Translations under genes and position numbers: made by a program
NCBI GenBank assembly: GCA_024275575.1
Contig: JAJRYV010000065.1
Span: 1 to 49,025, forward strand
Length of the DNA: 49,025 bases
Direction: 5' to 3'
Origin: a bacterium
GTDB taxonomy: Bacteria > Zhuqueibacterota > Zhuqueibacteria > Zhuqueibacterales > Geothermadaptataceae
Shown here: piece after piece, positions 17,196-26,647 of the stretch
Layout of the letters: every line of letters starts with the position of its first letter
Position numbering within the stretch: the stretch's first letter is position 1
Notes under the pieces: model-generated
Seen by the model: only the letters and a program-made list of their open reading frames with translations
Told to the model about the DNA's origin: nothing
The model's database searches: none

Positions 17196-17933
17196 TCAAT
17201 CGCGGCTCTGCAGTTTTGCCAGCAATCGCAACATCTCGAGGTAAAGCCAGACCAGGGTGATCATCAAACCGAAGCCCGCGTACCATTCCATGAATTTCGG
17301 CATGCCCTGGGCGCTGGCGTTTTCGATAAAATCGAAATCGAGCAGCAGGTTAAAGGCGGCCACGCCGATGACCACGAGACTGAATCCGATACCGAAAAGG
17401 CCGTTGCTGTGCAGCAGCGGCATACTGATACCGAAAAAACCGAGAATAATGGAAGCGAAGTAGAAAAGCGCAATTGCGCCGGTTGCGGCAATCACACCGG
17501 AGCGCAGTTTTTCTGTGACTTTAATGGTGCCGCTGCGGTAAAGAAAGAGCATGACGAACATCGTCCCGAAAGTCAACCCGACTGCCTGCAGAACGATACC
17601 GGCATACATGTGCGCATACATTGCGGAAATGCCGCCGAGGAAGAGCCCTTCGAGCACGGCATAAATTGGAGCGGAAATGGGCGCCCAGTTGGGTTTAAAA
17701 ATCGTAACCATCGCAGCGATCAATCCACCGAAGAGCCCCAGCATGAGCAGTCCGGAACCGGTATCGCCGGAAAAATAGCGATCCCAGGTAAAGGTCGCTG
17801 CGAAAAATGCCAGAAAAAGCAGAATGATGGTTTTGTTCATCGTGCCCTGGATGGTCATTACGGTCGTTTCGTCGACAGCGTGAGCGCGGGCGCCGAAGCG
17901 TTGTGAATTAAAAATGGGGTTAGAACCTCGCAT
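17196..17933 (-). CDS. Bax inhibitor-1/YccA-family integral membrane protein
   Basis: The 245-residue protein has a hydrophilic N-terminus (about 30 residues) and then about seven membrane segments. It carries family hallmarks: GLFLGGISAMYAHMYAGIVLQA, FGTMFVMLFLYRSG, GFSLVVIGVAAFNLLLDFDFIE, and a terminal WYAGFGLMITLVWLYLEMLRLL with the conserved Asp pair in LLLDFDFIE. Related bacterial proteins are pH-sensitive calcium leak channels or protease regulators; the physiological role here is unknown. AAGGAGATGACAA precedes the ATG at 17933. The gene stands alone, convergent with the TonB operon. Confidence 0.9.
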   Translation of the reverse strand: MRGSNPIFNSQRFGARAHAVDETTVMTIQGTMNKTIILLFLAFFAATFTWDRYFSGDTGSGLLMLGLFGGLIAAMVTIFKPNWAPISAPIYAVLEGLFLGGISAMYAHMYAGIVLQAVGLTFGTMFVMLFLYRSGTIKVTEKLRSGVIAATGAIALFYFASIILGFFGISMPLLHSNGLFGIGFSLVVIGVAAFNLLLDFDFIENASAQGMPKFMEWYAGFGLMITLVWLYLEMLRLLAKLQSRD

Positions 17934-18492
17934 TTGTCATCTCCTTGAAATTTATGAATTTATATTTTTTTGCAAAATTATTCCCGTCAGCAGCGTAAAG
18001 TGCCGACATCGGAGCGCCGATGTCGGCACATATTCAGCGAAACCACGCTGCTCCAAATCTTTAAAGCGAGTGATGCTGCCAGCGCCGGTTTTATCTTCAG
18101 GCAATTGCAGCGGCCAGCGTGAAAAGCGGCACTGTAAAAAACGGGCGCAATAGATGGCTTATGAGCACGTTATCGGTTCGATTTTCTAACAATAAACAGG
18201 GTAAATTTATTGCAATAATTATCACAATAATATACAGCATCGATGCCGGAATCTTGCCGGTTTTTTTGATCGTGTGTTGAATTATGACGATGCCATTGGC
18301 CTGAAAGGTTTAGCCCTGCAGTTACTTTTAAACTAATCCCGCAGTGGTGCAGTTGGGTTGCTGAATGGATACGATTCCACCACGTTATTATTTGGTTATT
18401 TTTTTGTTGATTTCTCTGCGAGGGCTTGTTAAGTTAATCTGCGGTTTTAAATTTTTAATCGTAATTCTCCTTCCAAAAGCTGGATTTTAAAT
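17934..18492. other. Intergenic region between divergent genes
   Basis: No coding signal was seen in this 559-base stretch. It should hold the promoters of the Bax-inhibitor gene (minus) and the molybdoenzyme fusion (plus). The central part (18175-18250) is A/T-rich. Apart from the nested hairpin at 17989-18052, only short repeats such as GCCGG near 18245 and 18258 were seen. No riboswitch was recognised. Confidence 0.5.
17989..18052. repeat. Nested long hairpin upstream of the Bax-inhibitor gene
   Basis: An outer 8-bp stem (AGCAGCGT/ACGCTGCT, 17989-17996 with 18045-18052) encloses a perfect 13-bp hairpin (GTGCCGACATCGG at 18000-18012, complement at 18017-18029, loop AGCG). No T tract follows on either strand, so it is not an intrinsic terminator. 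It lies 56 bases before the minus-strand start codon and could be a leader structure or a palindromic repeat. Confidence 0.6.
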
Positions 18493-21400
18493 ATGCCCGA
18501 CAGTCCTGTCAGCAGTGAAAAAAACGGCATTTGCGGCATCTGCCCTTACGGATGCTGGATTACCGTCACCTATAATGAAACGGGCAAAATTTCCAAAGTG
18601 CGCGCTGATGAAAATTCCCGTTTCGGCAGCATCTGCCTGCTCGGTATTCATTCCACTGAAATCATCTATAGCAAAGACCGCCTGCGATATCCGCAAAAAC
18701 GCCTGGGCAAAAAAGGGAATTATGATTTCGTCCGCATTTCGTGGGATGAAGCTTACGACCTTATCGCTGATAATTTGATCCGTATCAGGGATGAATCGGG
18801 CGCCAAAGCAAGCGGTATTTACACTGGACGCGGCAGCTTCGATTTTTCGATGAACGATGTCTTCCAACCCCGCGACGTCATCCGCCAATCCACGGCCAGC
18901 AGCCTGCTTTTCCCATTTGGATCACCCAATACGTTCGGTGTCGGTTCGCTTTGCTATGTCTCTTTCGGTATGATTGCGCCGCATACAACCCTCGGCGCTA
19001 TGTGGCTGGATATGTACACCGATATCGAAAATGCCGGAATCATCATCGTCTGGGGTGCAAATCCGGCGACAGACTCACCACCGACAAATTTCGAACGCAT
19101 CATCAAAGCGCACCAGCGCGGCGCCAAAGTCATCGTCATCGATCCGCGGCGCACAGCGACCGCGAGACAAACGCAGGCGCAGTGGATTCCCATCCGCCCC
19201 GGTACCGATGGCGCGCTGGCGTTGGGCTTGTGTAACATTCTCATCAGGGAAGAGCTGTTCGATGAAAAATTTGTCAAAAACTGGACAGGCGGGTTCGAAG
19301 ATTTCTCGCAGCACGTGCAACATTTTACCCCGCAGGTCGTGCAGGATATTTGTGACATCCCTGCCGAGACCGTCGCAATGCTTGCGCGGGAAATAGCAAC
19401 AGCAAACGGCGTGGCGCAGGTGATGTATACCGGGCTGGAATACAGCGCCGGCGGCGTGCAGGCGATTCGCGCCACCCTCGTTTTGTGGGCGATAGCCGGT
19501 CAACTCGATGTGCCTGGCGGTTTGAACTTCAATATGCCCGGGAACGAATTCCCCATCAATCGCACCGGTAATATCGCCAATCCCGATGTGCGCAATGCCA
19601 TTGGCCGCAATTTATTTCCACTCTACACAAAATACCGCGATGAGTCGCATCCACAGGCCCTGCCGCAGGCGGTTTTGTATGGCAACCCTTACTTTATTCG
19701 GGGTCTCATCGTCTTGGGTGCTTCGATTATCACTTCATGGCCGAACCCGTCATTGTGGCGAAAAACACTAAATGCCCTCGATTTTCTCGTTTGCATCGAC
19801 CGCCAATTAACCGCGGATTGTGCCTATGCCGACGTCGTTTTGCCGGCGACAACGATGTACGAGATCGAAACTTACATGACCTATGGCTCGGTTTTTAAAA
19901 TCCGCGAGCGGATGATCGAACCCGTCGGCGAGGCACGCAGCGATTTTTTTATTCAGGCGCAAATTGCTGAAAGATTGGGTTACGGTCATCTTTTTCCGCA
20001 AACCAGGGAGGAACTTTTTGCAAATGCCTTGCACGGTACGGGTTTCAGCATCGATGAAATTCGTCGGGGTGATGGAACGGCTCAGACTCCGGTGAAAATG
20101 ATGCAATACAAAAAATGGGAAAAAGGCCTGCTGCGTCCCGACGGCCGTCCCGGCTTCGATACGCCAAGCGGTGAATTTGAGATCACCTCATCCATTTTGG
20201 AAGAATACGGCTATGAAGCGTTGCCCATGTACATCGAACCGCAGGAGGGACCGCTGTCCGCTCCGGCCATCGCTGCCGATTTCCCCCTGATTTTTAACTC
20301 GGGCGCACGTGTTAAAAGCGATTTCCGCTCGCAACATCACGGCGTCCCGGCGCTGATTAAAAAGCGTCCCGACCCCACCGTTACCATCAACTGCAACGAT
20401 GCAGCCGCACGGGATATAAAAACCGGCGATCTCGTCCGTTTGAAATCAAAACGTGGCGCCGTGCTGTTACGTGCCTTTGTCACCGATGATATCGTCGCCG
20501 GAAGCATCGAGGCAAACATGGGCGGCGGCGGGCCGGTGGGGCCAAAATCCTGGCAAAACTGCAATATCAATACGCTCACCGATCTCGATCAATTCGATGC
20601 CATCTCCGGTTTCCCAGTTTATAAATCTTTACTTTGTGAAGTGGAAAAAGTCACCGACGCCGGCCAGACTGCCGCAATCGACTCAGGCGAATATGAGAGC
20701 AACATCGAAATTCAAGTGGAATCGAACAACGGCCGGTTGATCTACCTCGACAATAACGCCACGACAGCGCCCGCGCCGGAGGTCATCGCTGAAATGCAGA
20801 AAATCATCGGATTTTACGGCAATCCGTCGAGCATTTATAAATTCGGCCAGGAAGCAAAAAATGTGGTTGAAAATTCTCGCCGTAAAATTGCCCAGCTCAT
20901 CAATTCTACCTCTCGGCGCATCATTTTTCAAAGTTGCGGTTCGGAGGCGAACAATCAGGCGCTGAAAGGTGTGGCGTTCGCTGCGGCAAAATTCGGAAAA
21001 AATCATCTCATCACCTCGGTGATCGAACATCCATCGGTACGCAAAACCTGCCGCCGGCTGCAGGAAAACGGCTTTGCGGTCACTTTTCTCGGCGTCGATC
21101 GTCAGGGGCGCATCGACCCATTGGAATTAGCCGAAAAGATTACCGAAAAAACCTGCCTCGTCAGCATCATGCTGGCTAACAACGAGACCGGCACCACCCA
21201 GCCAATCAGGAAATTTGTGGAAATAACGAAAAAACGCAACGTGCTTTTTCATACCGACGCCACCCAGGCTGTGGGAAAAATCACTGTCGATGTGCAGGAA
21301 CTCGGTGTTGATTTGCTAACTTTTTCAGCACATAAATTTCATGGTCCCAAGGGTATTGGTGGATTATACGCAGCGAAAACTGTTACCCTGGAAAGCCTCA

Positions 21401-21891
21401 TCAGCGGTGGCGGCCAGGAAAAAGGCAGCCGTGCAGGTACTGAAAATGTGATGGGGATCGCCGGTTTCGGCAAAGCGGCCGAGCTTGCCGGCAAACGCCT
21501 TTTCGAAATCCACAAGCTTCGAGAGCTGCGCGACCGACTTCAAACCGGTGTGCAAAATCTCGGTGTTGAAGTGGCTGTCAATGGTGATCCGGTGAATCGT
21601 TTGCCAAATACGCTGAACGTCACATTAAAAGGATTTCGCGGCGAGTCCATCGTGCTTTTATTAGGGCAACAAGGTTTCTGTTTCTCCTCCGGTTCCGCCT
21701 GCCGTTCAGGTTCGCCGGAGCCGTCCTATGTTCTCACTGAAATGGGTTTATCCGAAGATGAAGCCCACTGCTCGCTGCGTTTTTCGCTGAGTCGCGAAAA
21801 CACGACCGAAGAAATCGACACCGTTGTCGAAGCGCTCCACAAAGTCATCAACGATTCGCGGGACATGGTGAATTTCATCGCTTGCCGTTAA
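18493..21891 (+). CDS. Fusion of a molybdopterin oxidoreductase with a NifS/IscS-type cysteine desulfurase
   Basis: One uninterrupted 1,132-codon frame. Residues 10-50 hold a [4Fe-4S] motif (C14, C17, C21, C48). Residues 50-600 form the molybdopterin-guanine-dinucleotide oxidoreductase core (IIIVWGANPATDSPP at 183-197, VIVIDPRRTATA, IPIRPGTDGALALGLC), with Cys154 in GSLC the likely Mo ligand, as in PsrA/PhsA. Residues 600-715 are the molydopterin-binding cap. After an acidic linker (720-745) comes a full group I desulfurase: YLDNNATTAP at 751, HTDATQAVGK, PLP lysine K948 in SAHKFHGPKG, and catalytic Cys1070 in SSGSACRSG. No Tat or Sec signal is present, so it is cytoplasmic. Desulfurases supply sulfur to the Mo centre of formate dehydrogenases through FdhD, so in-built sulfuration is inferred. 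The substrate is unknown, and no electron-transfer subunit lies nearby. Confidence 0.88.
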   Translation: MPDSPVSSEKNGICGICPYGCWITVTYNETGKISKVRADENSRFGSICLLGIHSTEIIYSKDRLRYPQKRLGKKGNYDFVRISWDEAYDLIADNLIRIRDESGAKASGIYTGRGSFDFSMNDVFQPRDVIRQSTASSLLFPFGSPNTFGVGSLCYVSFGMIAPHTTLGAMWLDMYTDIENAGIIIVWGANPATDSPPTNFERIIKAHQRGAKVIVIDPRRTATARQTQAQWIPIRPGTDGALALGLCNILIREELFDEKFVKNWTGGFEDFSQHVQHFTPQVVQDICDIPAETVAMLAREIATANGVAQVMYTGLEYSAGGVQAIRATLVLWAIAGQLDVPGGLNFNMPGNEFPINRTGNIANPDVRNAIGRNLFPLYTKYRDESHPQALPQAVLYGNPYFIRGLIVLGASIITSWPNPSLWRKTLNALDFLVCIDRQLTADCAYADVVLPATTMYEIETYMTYGSVFKIRERMIEPVGEARSDFFIQAQIAERLGYGHLFPQTREELFANALHGTGFSIDEIRRGDGTAQTPVKMMQYKKWEKGLLRPDGRPGFDTPSGEFEITSSILEEYGYEALPMYIEPQEGPLSAPAIAADFPLIFNSGARVKSDFRSQHHGVPALIKKRPDPTVTINCNDAAARDIKTGDLVRLKSKRGAVLLRAFVTDDIVAGSIEANMGGGGPVGPKSWQNCNINTLTDLDQFDAISGFPVYKSLLCEVEKVTDAGQTAAIDSGEYESNIEIQVESNNGRLIYLDNNATTAPAPEVIAEMQKIIGFYGNPSSIYKFGQEAKNVVENSRRKIAQLINSTSRRIIFQSCGSEANNQALKGVAFAAAKFGKNHLITSVIEHPSVRKTCRRLQENGFAVTFLGVDRQGRIDPLELAEKITEKTCLVSIMLANNETGTTQPIRKFVEITKKRNVLFHTDATQAVGKITVDVQELGVDLLTFSAHKFHGPKGIGGLYAAKTVTLESLISGGGQEKGSRAGTENVMGIAGFGKAAELAGKRLFEIHKLRELRDRLQTGVQNLGVEVAVNGDPVNRLPNTLNVTLKGFRGESIVLLLGQQGFCFSSGSACRSGSPEPSYVLTEMGLSEDEAHCSLRFSLSRENTTEEIDTVVEALHKVINDSRDMVNFIACR

Positions 21892-21927
21892 ATCAGAGGT
21901 GACTGTTGAGGCCCACAATTTTTGAAC

Positions 21928-21993
21928 ATAGCGCGAAGGCGTCCCCGTCGAACGGCACGAGCGTTACGCTCAGCGAGGATGCCTTCGCGCTAT
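21928..21993. repeat. Long palindromic element after the fusion gene
   Basis: Arms ATAGCGCGAAGGCGTCC (21928-21944) and GGATGCCTTCGCGCTAT (21977-21993) pair over 17 positions with one G-T/mismatch site. They enclose a small GAGCG/CGCTC hairpin at 21959-21971. A short TTTTA follows the right arm. It may terminate the fusion transcript or be a dispersed palindromic repeat; the G+C-rich core and internal structure favour the latter. Confidence 0.6.
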
Positions 21994-22049
21994 TTTATCG
22001 AGAATGAGGCTAAATATTGCAATCAAAGTAACAAAAACTTGTGGAAAAT

Positions 22050-23012
22050 ATGAACCTACAACATAAAAAAATAATCGCAGCAGCCCGAGACCGGGGTATT
22101 GAGGTTACTCCTCTTGAAAAATATGGAGAAAAAGAAGCCCATCTGCTGTGTTACAATGGACGCGAAGAGCTGGTTGTTGCCGGGAATTTTCTCTCGCAGT
22201 TGACACTGCAGAATCATCGGCTTTGCAACAATAAGCAGCTCACAAAAGAAATATTTGCACGGCTGAAAATCCCCTTCCCACAAAGTGTAGTTTTTAAAAA
22301 TTTTAAAAAAGAGCGTGCGGCAATCGTCAAATTTTGGCACGATGACATGATTTGCGTTTGCAAACCCCTTTGCGGCACCAAAGGTGAGGGCGTACAGATG
22401 AATATCTCCAGCCTGCAAAAACTGCAAAAATACTGGCAGCAATGGTGCAGTAAATTTGAATATTTTCTGCTCGAAGAACAGGTAGCCGGTGATGATCTGC
22501 GAATTCAGGTTATTGCCGGGAAGGTCGTGGCCGCCTGTATTCGCGAACCGGCGTTCGTCGTTGGAGATAGTATCAACTCTGTTGCCGCTTTAATCGAAAA
22601 ACGGCGGCAAATCATCAAAAAACAAAATCCGGCAAACCGATTGGATATCGATGAGCCTGTGCTGGATTTATTGCAGCGGCAAAACCTCGCATTGCAATCC
22701 GTGCCGTGCAGCGGGCAGAAAGTGCGGTTGAAATACATCGCCAATATGAGCCAGGGCGCGCGTGCCATCGACGTGACCGATAAAATCGACAACCGGTTCC
22801 ACGAATGGGTGCAAAGATTCGCCGGGGGAACCGGCATGTCACTCTTTGCCTTCGATTTCATCGCCGGAGATTGTGCCCATGCTGATCCCGGCACTGTCCG
22901 GGCGCTGGAAATCAATCCGCAACCGGAATGGTTGCATCACACATTTTCACAAGACCGGACACATGATATTGCGGGGATGATTTTGAGGTGGTTGTTTGGG
23001 GATGTGCTGTAA
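22050..23012 (+). CDS. ATP-grasp ligase related to cyanophycin synthetase/GshAB
   Basis: The 320-residue protein matches the ATP-grasp half of CphA and GshAB-type enzymes. It shows VCKPLCGTKGEGV (phosphate-binding loop), LLEEQVAGDDLRIQVIAGKVVAA, REPAFVVGDSINSV, a linker ending LDIDEPVLDLL, then VRLKYIANMSQGARAIDVTD and the metal-binding ALEINPQPEW. Such enzymes join an amino acid to a carboxylate through an acyl phosphate. The N-terminal glutamate-ligase-like domain and the C-terminal Mur-ligase domain of full cyanophycin synthetase are both absent. The substrate is therefore unknown; a peptide or amino-acid ligase is inferred. GTG 22041 is an alternative start three codons upstream, and neither start has a strong ribosome-binding site. 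A protein resembling the missing CphA N-domain is encoded at 46456-47112. Confidence 0.75.
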   Translation: MNLQHKKIIAAARDRGIEVTPLEKYGEKEAHLLCYNGREELVVAGNFLSQLTLQNHRLCNNKQLTKEIFARLKIPFPQSVVFKNFKKERAAIVKFWHDDMICVCKPLCGTKGEGVQMNISSLQKLQKYWQQWCSKFEYFLLEEQVAGDDLRIQVIAGKVVAACIREPAFVVGDSINSVAALIEKRRQIIKKQNPANRLDIDEPVLDLLQRQNLALQSVPCSGQKVRLKYIANMSQGARAIDVTDKIDNRFHEWVQRFAGGTGMSLFAFDFIAGDCAHADPGTVRALEINPQPEWLHHTFSQDRTHDIAGMILRWLFGDVL

Positions 23013-23046
23013 AGAATTCCGTTTAAACAAAATGGAGATGATTTGA

Positions 23047-23181
23047 CGCCCGCACCCCTCGATACATTCCGCCTAAAAAGCAGGCGCAATACTCGGGATG
23101 CTCAGCCGTGGGTTCCACGAAACCAGAGATCAAAGCATCCCGAGTAGCTCCGGTGTTTTTCCCGGGCGTATCGGGGGGCGG
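23047..23181. repeat. Complex cruciform-like repeat between convergent genes
   Basis: A perfect 13-bp inverted repeat (TACTCGGGATGCT at 23090-23102, complement at 23134-23146) is nested inside imperfect outer arms (CGCACCCCTCGATAC at 23051-23065 against GTATCGGGGGGCGG at 23168-23181). A side hairpin CGCCT/AGGCG lies at 23070-23086. It fills the gap between the ATP-grasp gene and the end of the haem operon. It may end both transcripts or be a dispersed palindromic element. Confidence 0.6.
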
Positions 23182-23205
23182 ACAAAATGAGATATCCAAA
23201 GCTAT

Positions 23206-24489
23206 CTACAGCGTCTGCATCACCTTTTTTGCTGCGGCAATCATCGCTTCGATATCCTCTTCCGTATGCGCAAGAGAAACGAAGCAGGCTTCAAATTGCG
23301 ACGGTGCGAGGTAAATCCCGTTTTCAAGCATGGCATGAAAAAATTCACCGAATCGCGCGGTATTACTGTTTTTGGCGCCGGCATAATCATTGACCGGCGA
23401 TTCGCAGAAGAACATGCCCAACAGCGAAGCAACACGGCTCTGCTGAACCGGGATACCCGCTGCCTCTGCAGCTTCTCCGATGCCTGTTGCTAATTTTTCA
23501 CCTAAAAAATCGAGTTGTTCATAAACGCCGGCTTTTGCCAATTCATCGAGCATGGCAATGCCTGCGGCCATGGCCAGCGGATTGCCCGAAAGCGTGCCGG
23601 CCTGATAGACCGGCCCCTCCGGCGCGATATGTCCCATAATTTCTGCACGACCGCCATAGGCGCCAACCGGCATGCCGCCGCCGATGATTTTCCCCAAGCA
23701 GGTCAGATCCGGCATAACGTCAAAATGGGCCTGGGCACCGCCGAGGCCGAGACGAAAACCGGTGATCACTTCGTCAAAAATGAGCAGACTGCCGTGTTGC
23801 GTGCTCAGGCGCCGCAATCCCTGCAAGAATCCATCTTTGGGCAAGATAACGCCCATATTTGCCGCCACCGGTTCGAGAATGATCGCAGCAATTTCTCCGG
23901 GAAATTTTTCGTAAACTTCTTTTACCGCATCGAGGTCATTATAGGGCGCCGTCAGCGTTTCTTCAACCGCGCCAGCAGGCACGCCAGGTGTATCGGGCAA
24001 GCCGAAAGTGGCGATCCCTGATCCGGCTTGGGCCAGCAGCAGATCGCTGTGCCCGTGGTAGCAGCCGGCAAATTTGAGGATTTTCGTACGCCCGGTAAAT
24101 CCGCGGGCCAGCCGGATGGCCGACATCGTCGCTTCGGTACCGGAATTGACAAAACGAACTTTTTCTATCGAAGGTACGGCGTTGACAACACGACTGGCAA
24201 GCTCGATTTCCAGGCTTGTCGGCGCACCGAAGGACATGCCGTTCTCAGCCGTTTTCTGCACGGCGGAGATGATCGCCGGATGGGCGTGGCCGAGGATCAT
24301 CGGGCCCCAGGAAGCGACAAAATCGATGAATTCATTGTTATCTGCATCAAAAACACGGGCGCCTTTCGCTGATTCGATAAATGGCGGCGTGCCGCCGACA
24401 GCGCCGAATGCGCGCACCGGGCTATTCACACCTCCCGGCAGGAAATTTTGGGCTTTGGCGAATAATTGCTGGGATTTTTTTTGATTCAT
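23206..24489 (-). CDS. hemL: Glutamate-1-semialdehyde 2,1-aminomutase
   Basis: The PLP enzyme converts glutamate-1-semialdehyde to 5-aminolevulinate, the second step of the C5 haem pathway. Sequence marks include [20 protein letters not shown] near the N-terminus, [47 protein letters not shown] and the PLP-lysine motif [16 protein letters not shown]. Its length (427 residues) matches the family. I chose ATG 24489 ([10 protein letters not shown]); an upstream extension in frame would overlap nothing useful and shows no homology-like content. It is the last gene of the haem operon, 43 bases after hemH, though it acts second in the pathway. Confidence 0.95.
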   Translation of the reverse strand: MNQKKSQQLFAKAQNFLPGGVNSPVRAFGAVGGTPPFIESAKGARVFDADNNEFIDFVASWGPMILGHAHPAIISAVQKTAENGMSFGAPTSLEIELASRVVNAVPSIEKVRFVNSGTEATMSAIRLARGFTGRTKILKFAGCYHGHSDLLLAQAGSGIATFGLPDTPGVPAGAVEETLTAPYNDLDAVKEVYEKFPGEIAAIILEPVAANMGVILPKDGFLQGLRRLSTQHGSLLIFDEVITGFRLGLGGAQAHFDVMPDLTCLGKIIGGGMPVGAYGGRAEIMGHIAPEGPVYQAGTLSGNPLAMAAGIAMLDELAKAGVYEQLDFLGEKLATGIGEAAEAAGIPVQQSRVASLLGMFFCESPVNDYAGAKNSNTARFGEFFHAMLENGIYLAPSQFEACFVSLAHTEEDIEAMIAAAKKVMQTL

Positions 24490-24532
24490 TTTTAATCTCA
24501 CTTGAAAAAATGACAGGACATGATGATTCAGA

Positions 24533-25594
24533 TCACTGCTCTTGCATCTCTGCAAACGTTTTGCGGACAGAGTTCGAATTCAACAGTAGACCCGAACTCC
24601 ATTTTTCCAATGCATCGATATATTTTTCATGATCATTTAAACAGGGGATCATCCTGAACTCTGCGCCGCCGGCCTGTAAAAATACTTCTTTCCCTTCGAT
24701 CTCTATTTCCATCAGGGTTTCCAGGCAATCGACGGTAAATGCCGGGCAAATCACGGCCAGTTTGCGAACCCCTGATTGTGCCAACCGCACCAGTTCTGCA
24801 CCGGTTGCCGGCCCCAGCCATTTATCCCGACCGAGACGCGATTGAAAGGAGACAGAAAATTTTCCGGCTGGAAGGGCCAGTTTTTTCACCAATGCCTGTA
24901 CCGTGGAAAAAATCTGATGCCGATAGCAGGTCGCATGGGCTGGTGAGGCATTGGAACAACAGTTTTCGTTTTGCAAACAGTGCTCACCTGTGGGATCGGT
25001 TTTGATGATATGCCGTTCCGGTACGCCGTGAATACTGAAAAGCAGGTGATCGTAATCCCACTCCAGCTCATTTTTCGCTCTGGCGGCCAGTGCCTCAATA
25101 TATAAATCATCCCGATAAAACGGCGGGAAAAAGTTTAATGCAAGATTATTGTCAATCTTTGCCGCAGCCTCGCGGGTTTTGAGCTCTACCGTTTCATAAG
25201 TTGCCATCGCATAATGCGGATATTGTGGTATGGCAGCGATCTGTCGAACGCCTTTATCGTAGAGGCGGCGCAGGCCGGTTTCAATTGAGGGCATACCATA
25301 GCGCATGCCGAGTTCAACGGGGAGCGGCAGGCGGCCTTGCAGCTTTTCCCTGATTTTTTCACTGATTGCGATAAGGGGTGAGCCATCCTCACGCCAAATG
25401 CGTTTGTACGCTGCGGCGGATATTTTGGGGCGGCGCGGCAGAATAAATGCACTAACGATGAAACGTCGTAGCAAGTAGGGCAAATCGATCACACATTTAT
25501 CCATAAGAAATTCGTTGAGATAGCGCCGCACATCCGCTGTTTCAGCAGAAGCGGGTGAACCGAGATTAATGAGCAGGATACCACTTTTTTGCAC
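24533..25594 (-). CDS. hemH: Ferrochelatase with a probable internal [2Fe-2S] cysteine cluster
   Basis: The enzyme inserts Fe2+ into protoporphyrin IX, the last step of haem synthesis. It starts at GTG 25594, which has AGGAG ten bases upstream and gives [14 protein letters not shown], the usual ferrochelatase N-terminus; the ATG at 25621 lacks such a site. Motifs include [21 protein letters not shown], the catalytic-His motif [10 protein letters not shown] (His189) and KWLGP. Four cysteines (C206, C212, C213, C223 in HCLQNENCC and ATCYRHQ) resemble the internal cluster of [2Fe-2S] ferrochelatases described in Bdellovibrio-type proteins. Cluster binding is inferred. The gene sits 40 bases after hemB. 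Confidence 0.93.
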   Translation of the reverse strand: MQKSGILLINLGSPASAETADVRRYLNEFLMDKCVIDLPYLLRRFIVSAFILPRRPKISAAAYKRIWREDGSPLIAISEKIREKLQGRLPLPVELGMRYGMPSIETGLRRLYDKGVRQIAAIPQYPHYAMATYETVELKTREAAAKIDNNLALNFFPPFYRDDLYIEALAARAKNELEWDYDHLLFSIHGVPERHIIKTDPTGEHCLQNENCCSNASPAHATCYRHQIFSTVQALVKKLALPAGKFSVSFQSRLGRDKWLGPATGAELVRLAQSGVRKLAVICPAFTVDCLETLMEIEIEGKEVFLQAGGAEFRMIPCLNDHEKYIDALEKWSSGLLLNSNSVRKTFAEMQEQ

Positions 25595-25634
25595 GTATTT
25601 ATCACTCCTGGAGCGTTGCATCTGATCAGCGTGC

Positions 25635-26624
<990 letters not shown>

Positions 26625-26647
26625 TTTGTCCTGTCTTTCTCGTTAAA

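Noticed and set aside
18175-18492. Possible molybdenum-cofactor riboswitch ahead of the molybdoenzyme gene
   Set aside because: No recognisable Moco-RNA pattern; only A/T-rich sequence and short repeats.
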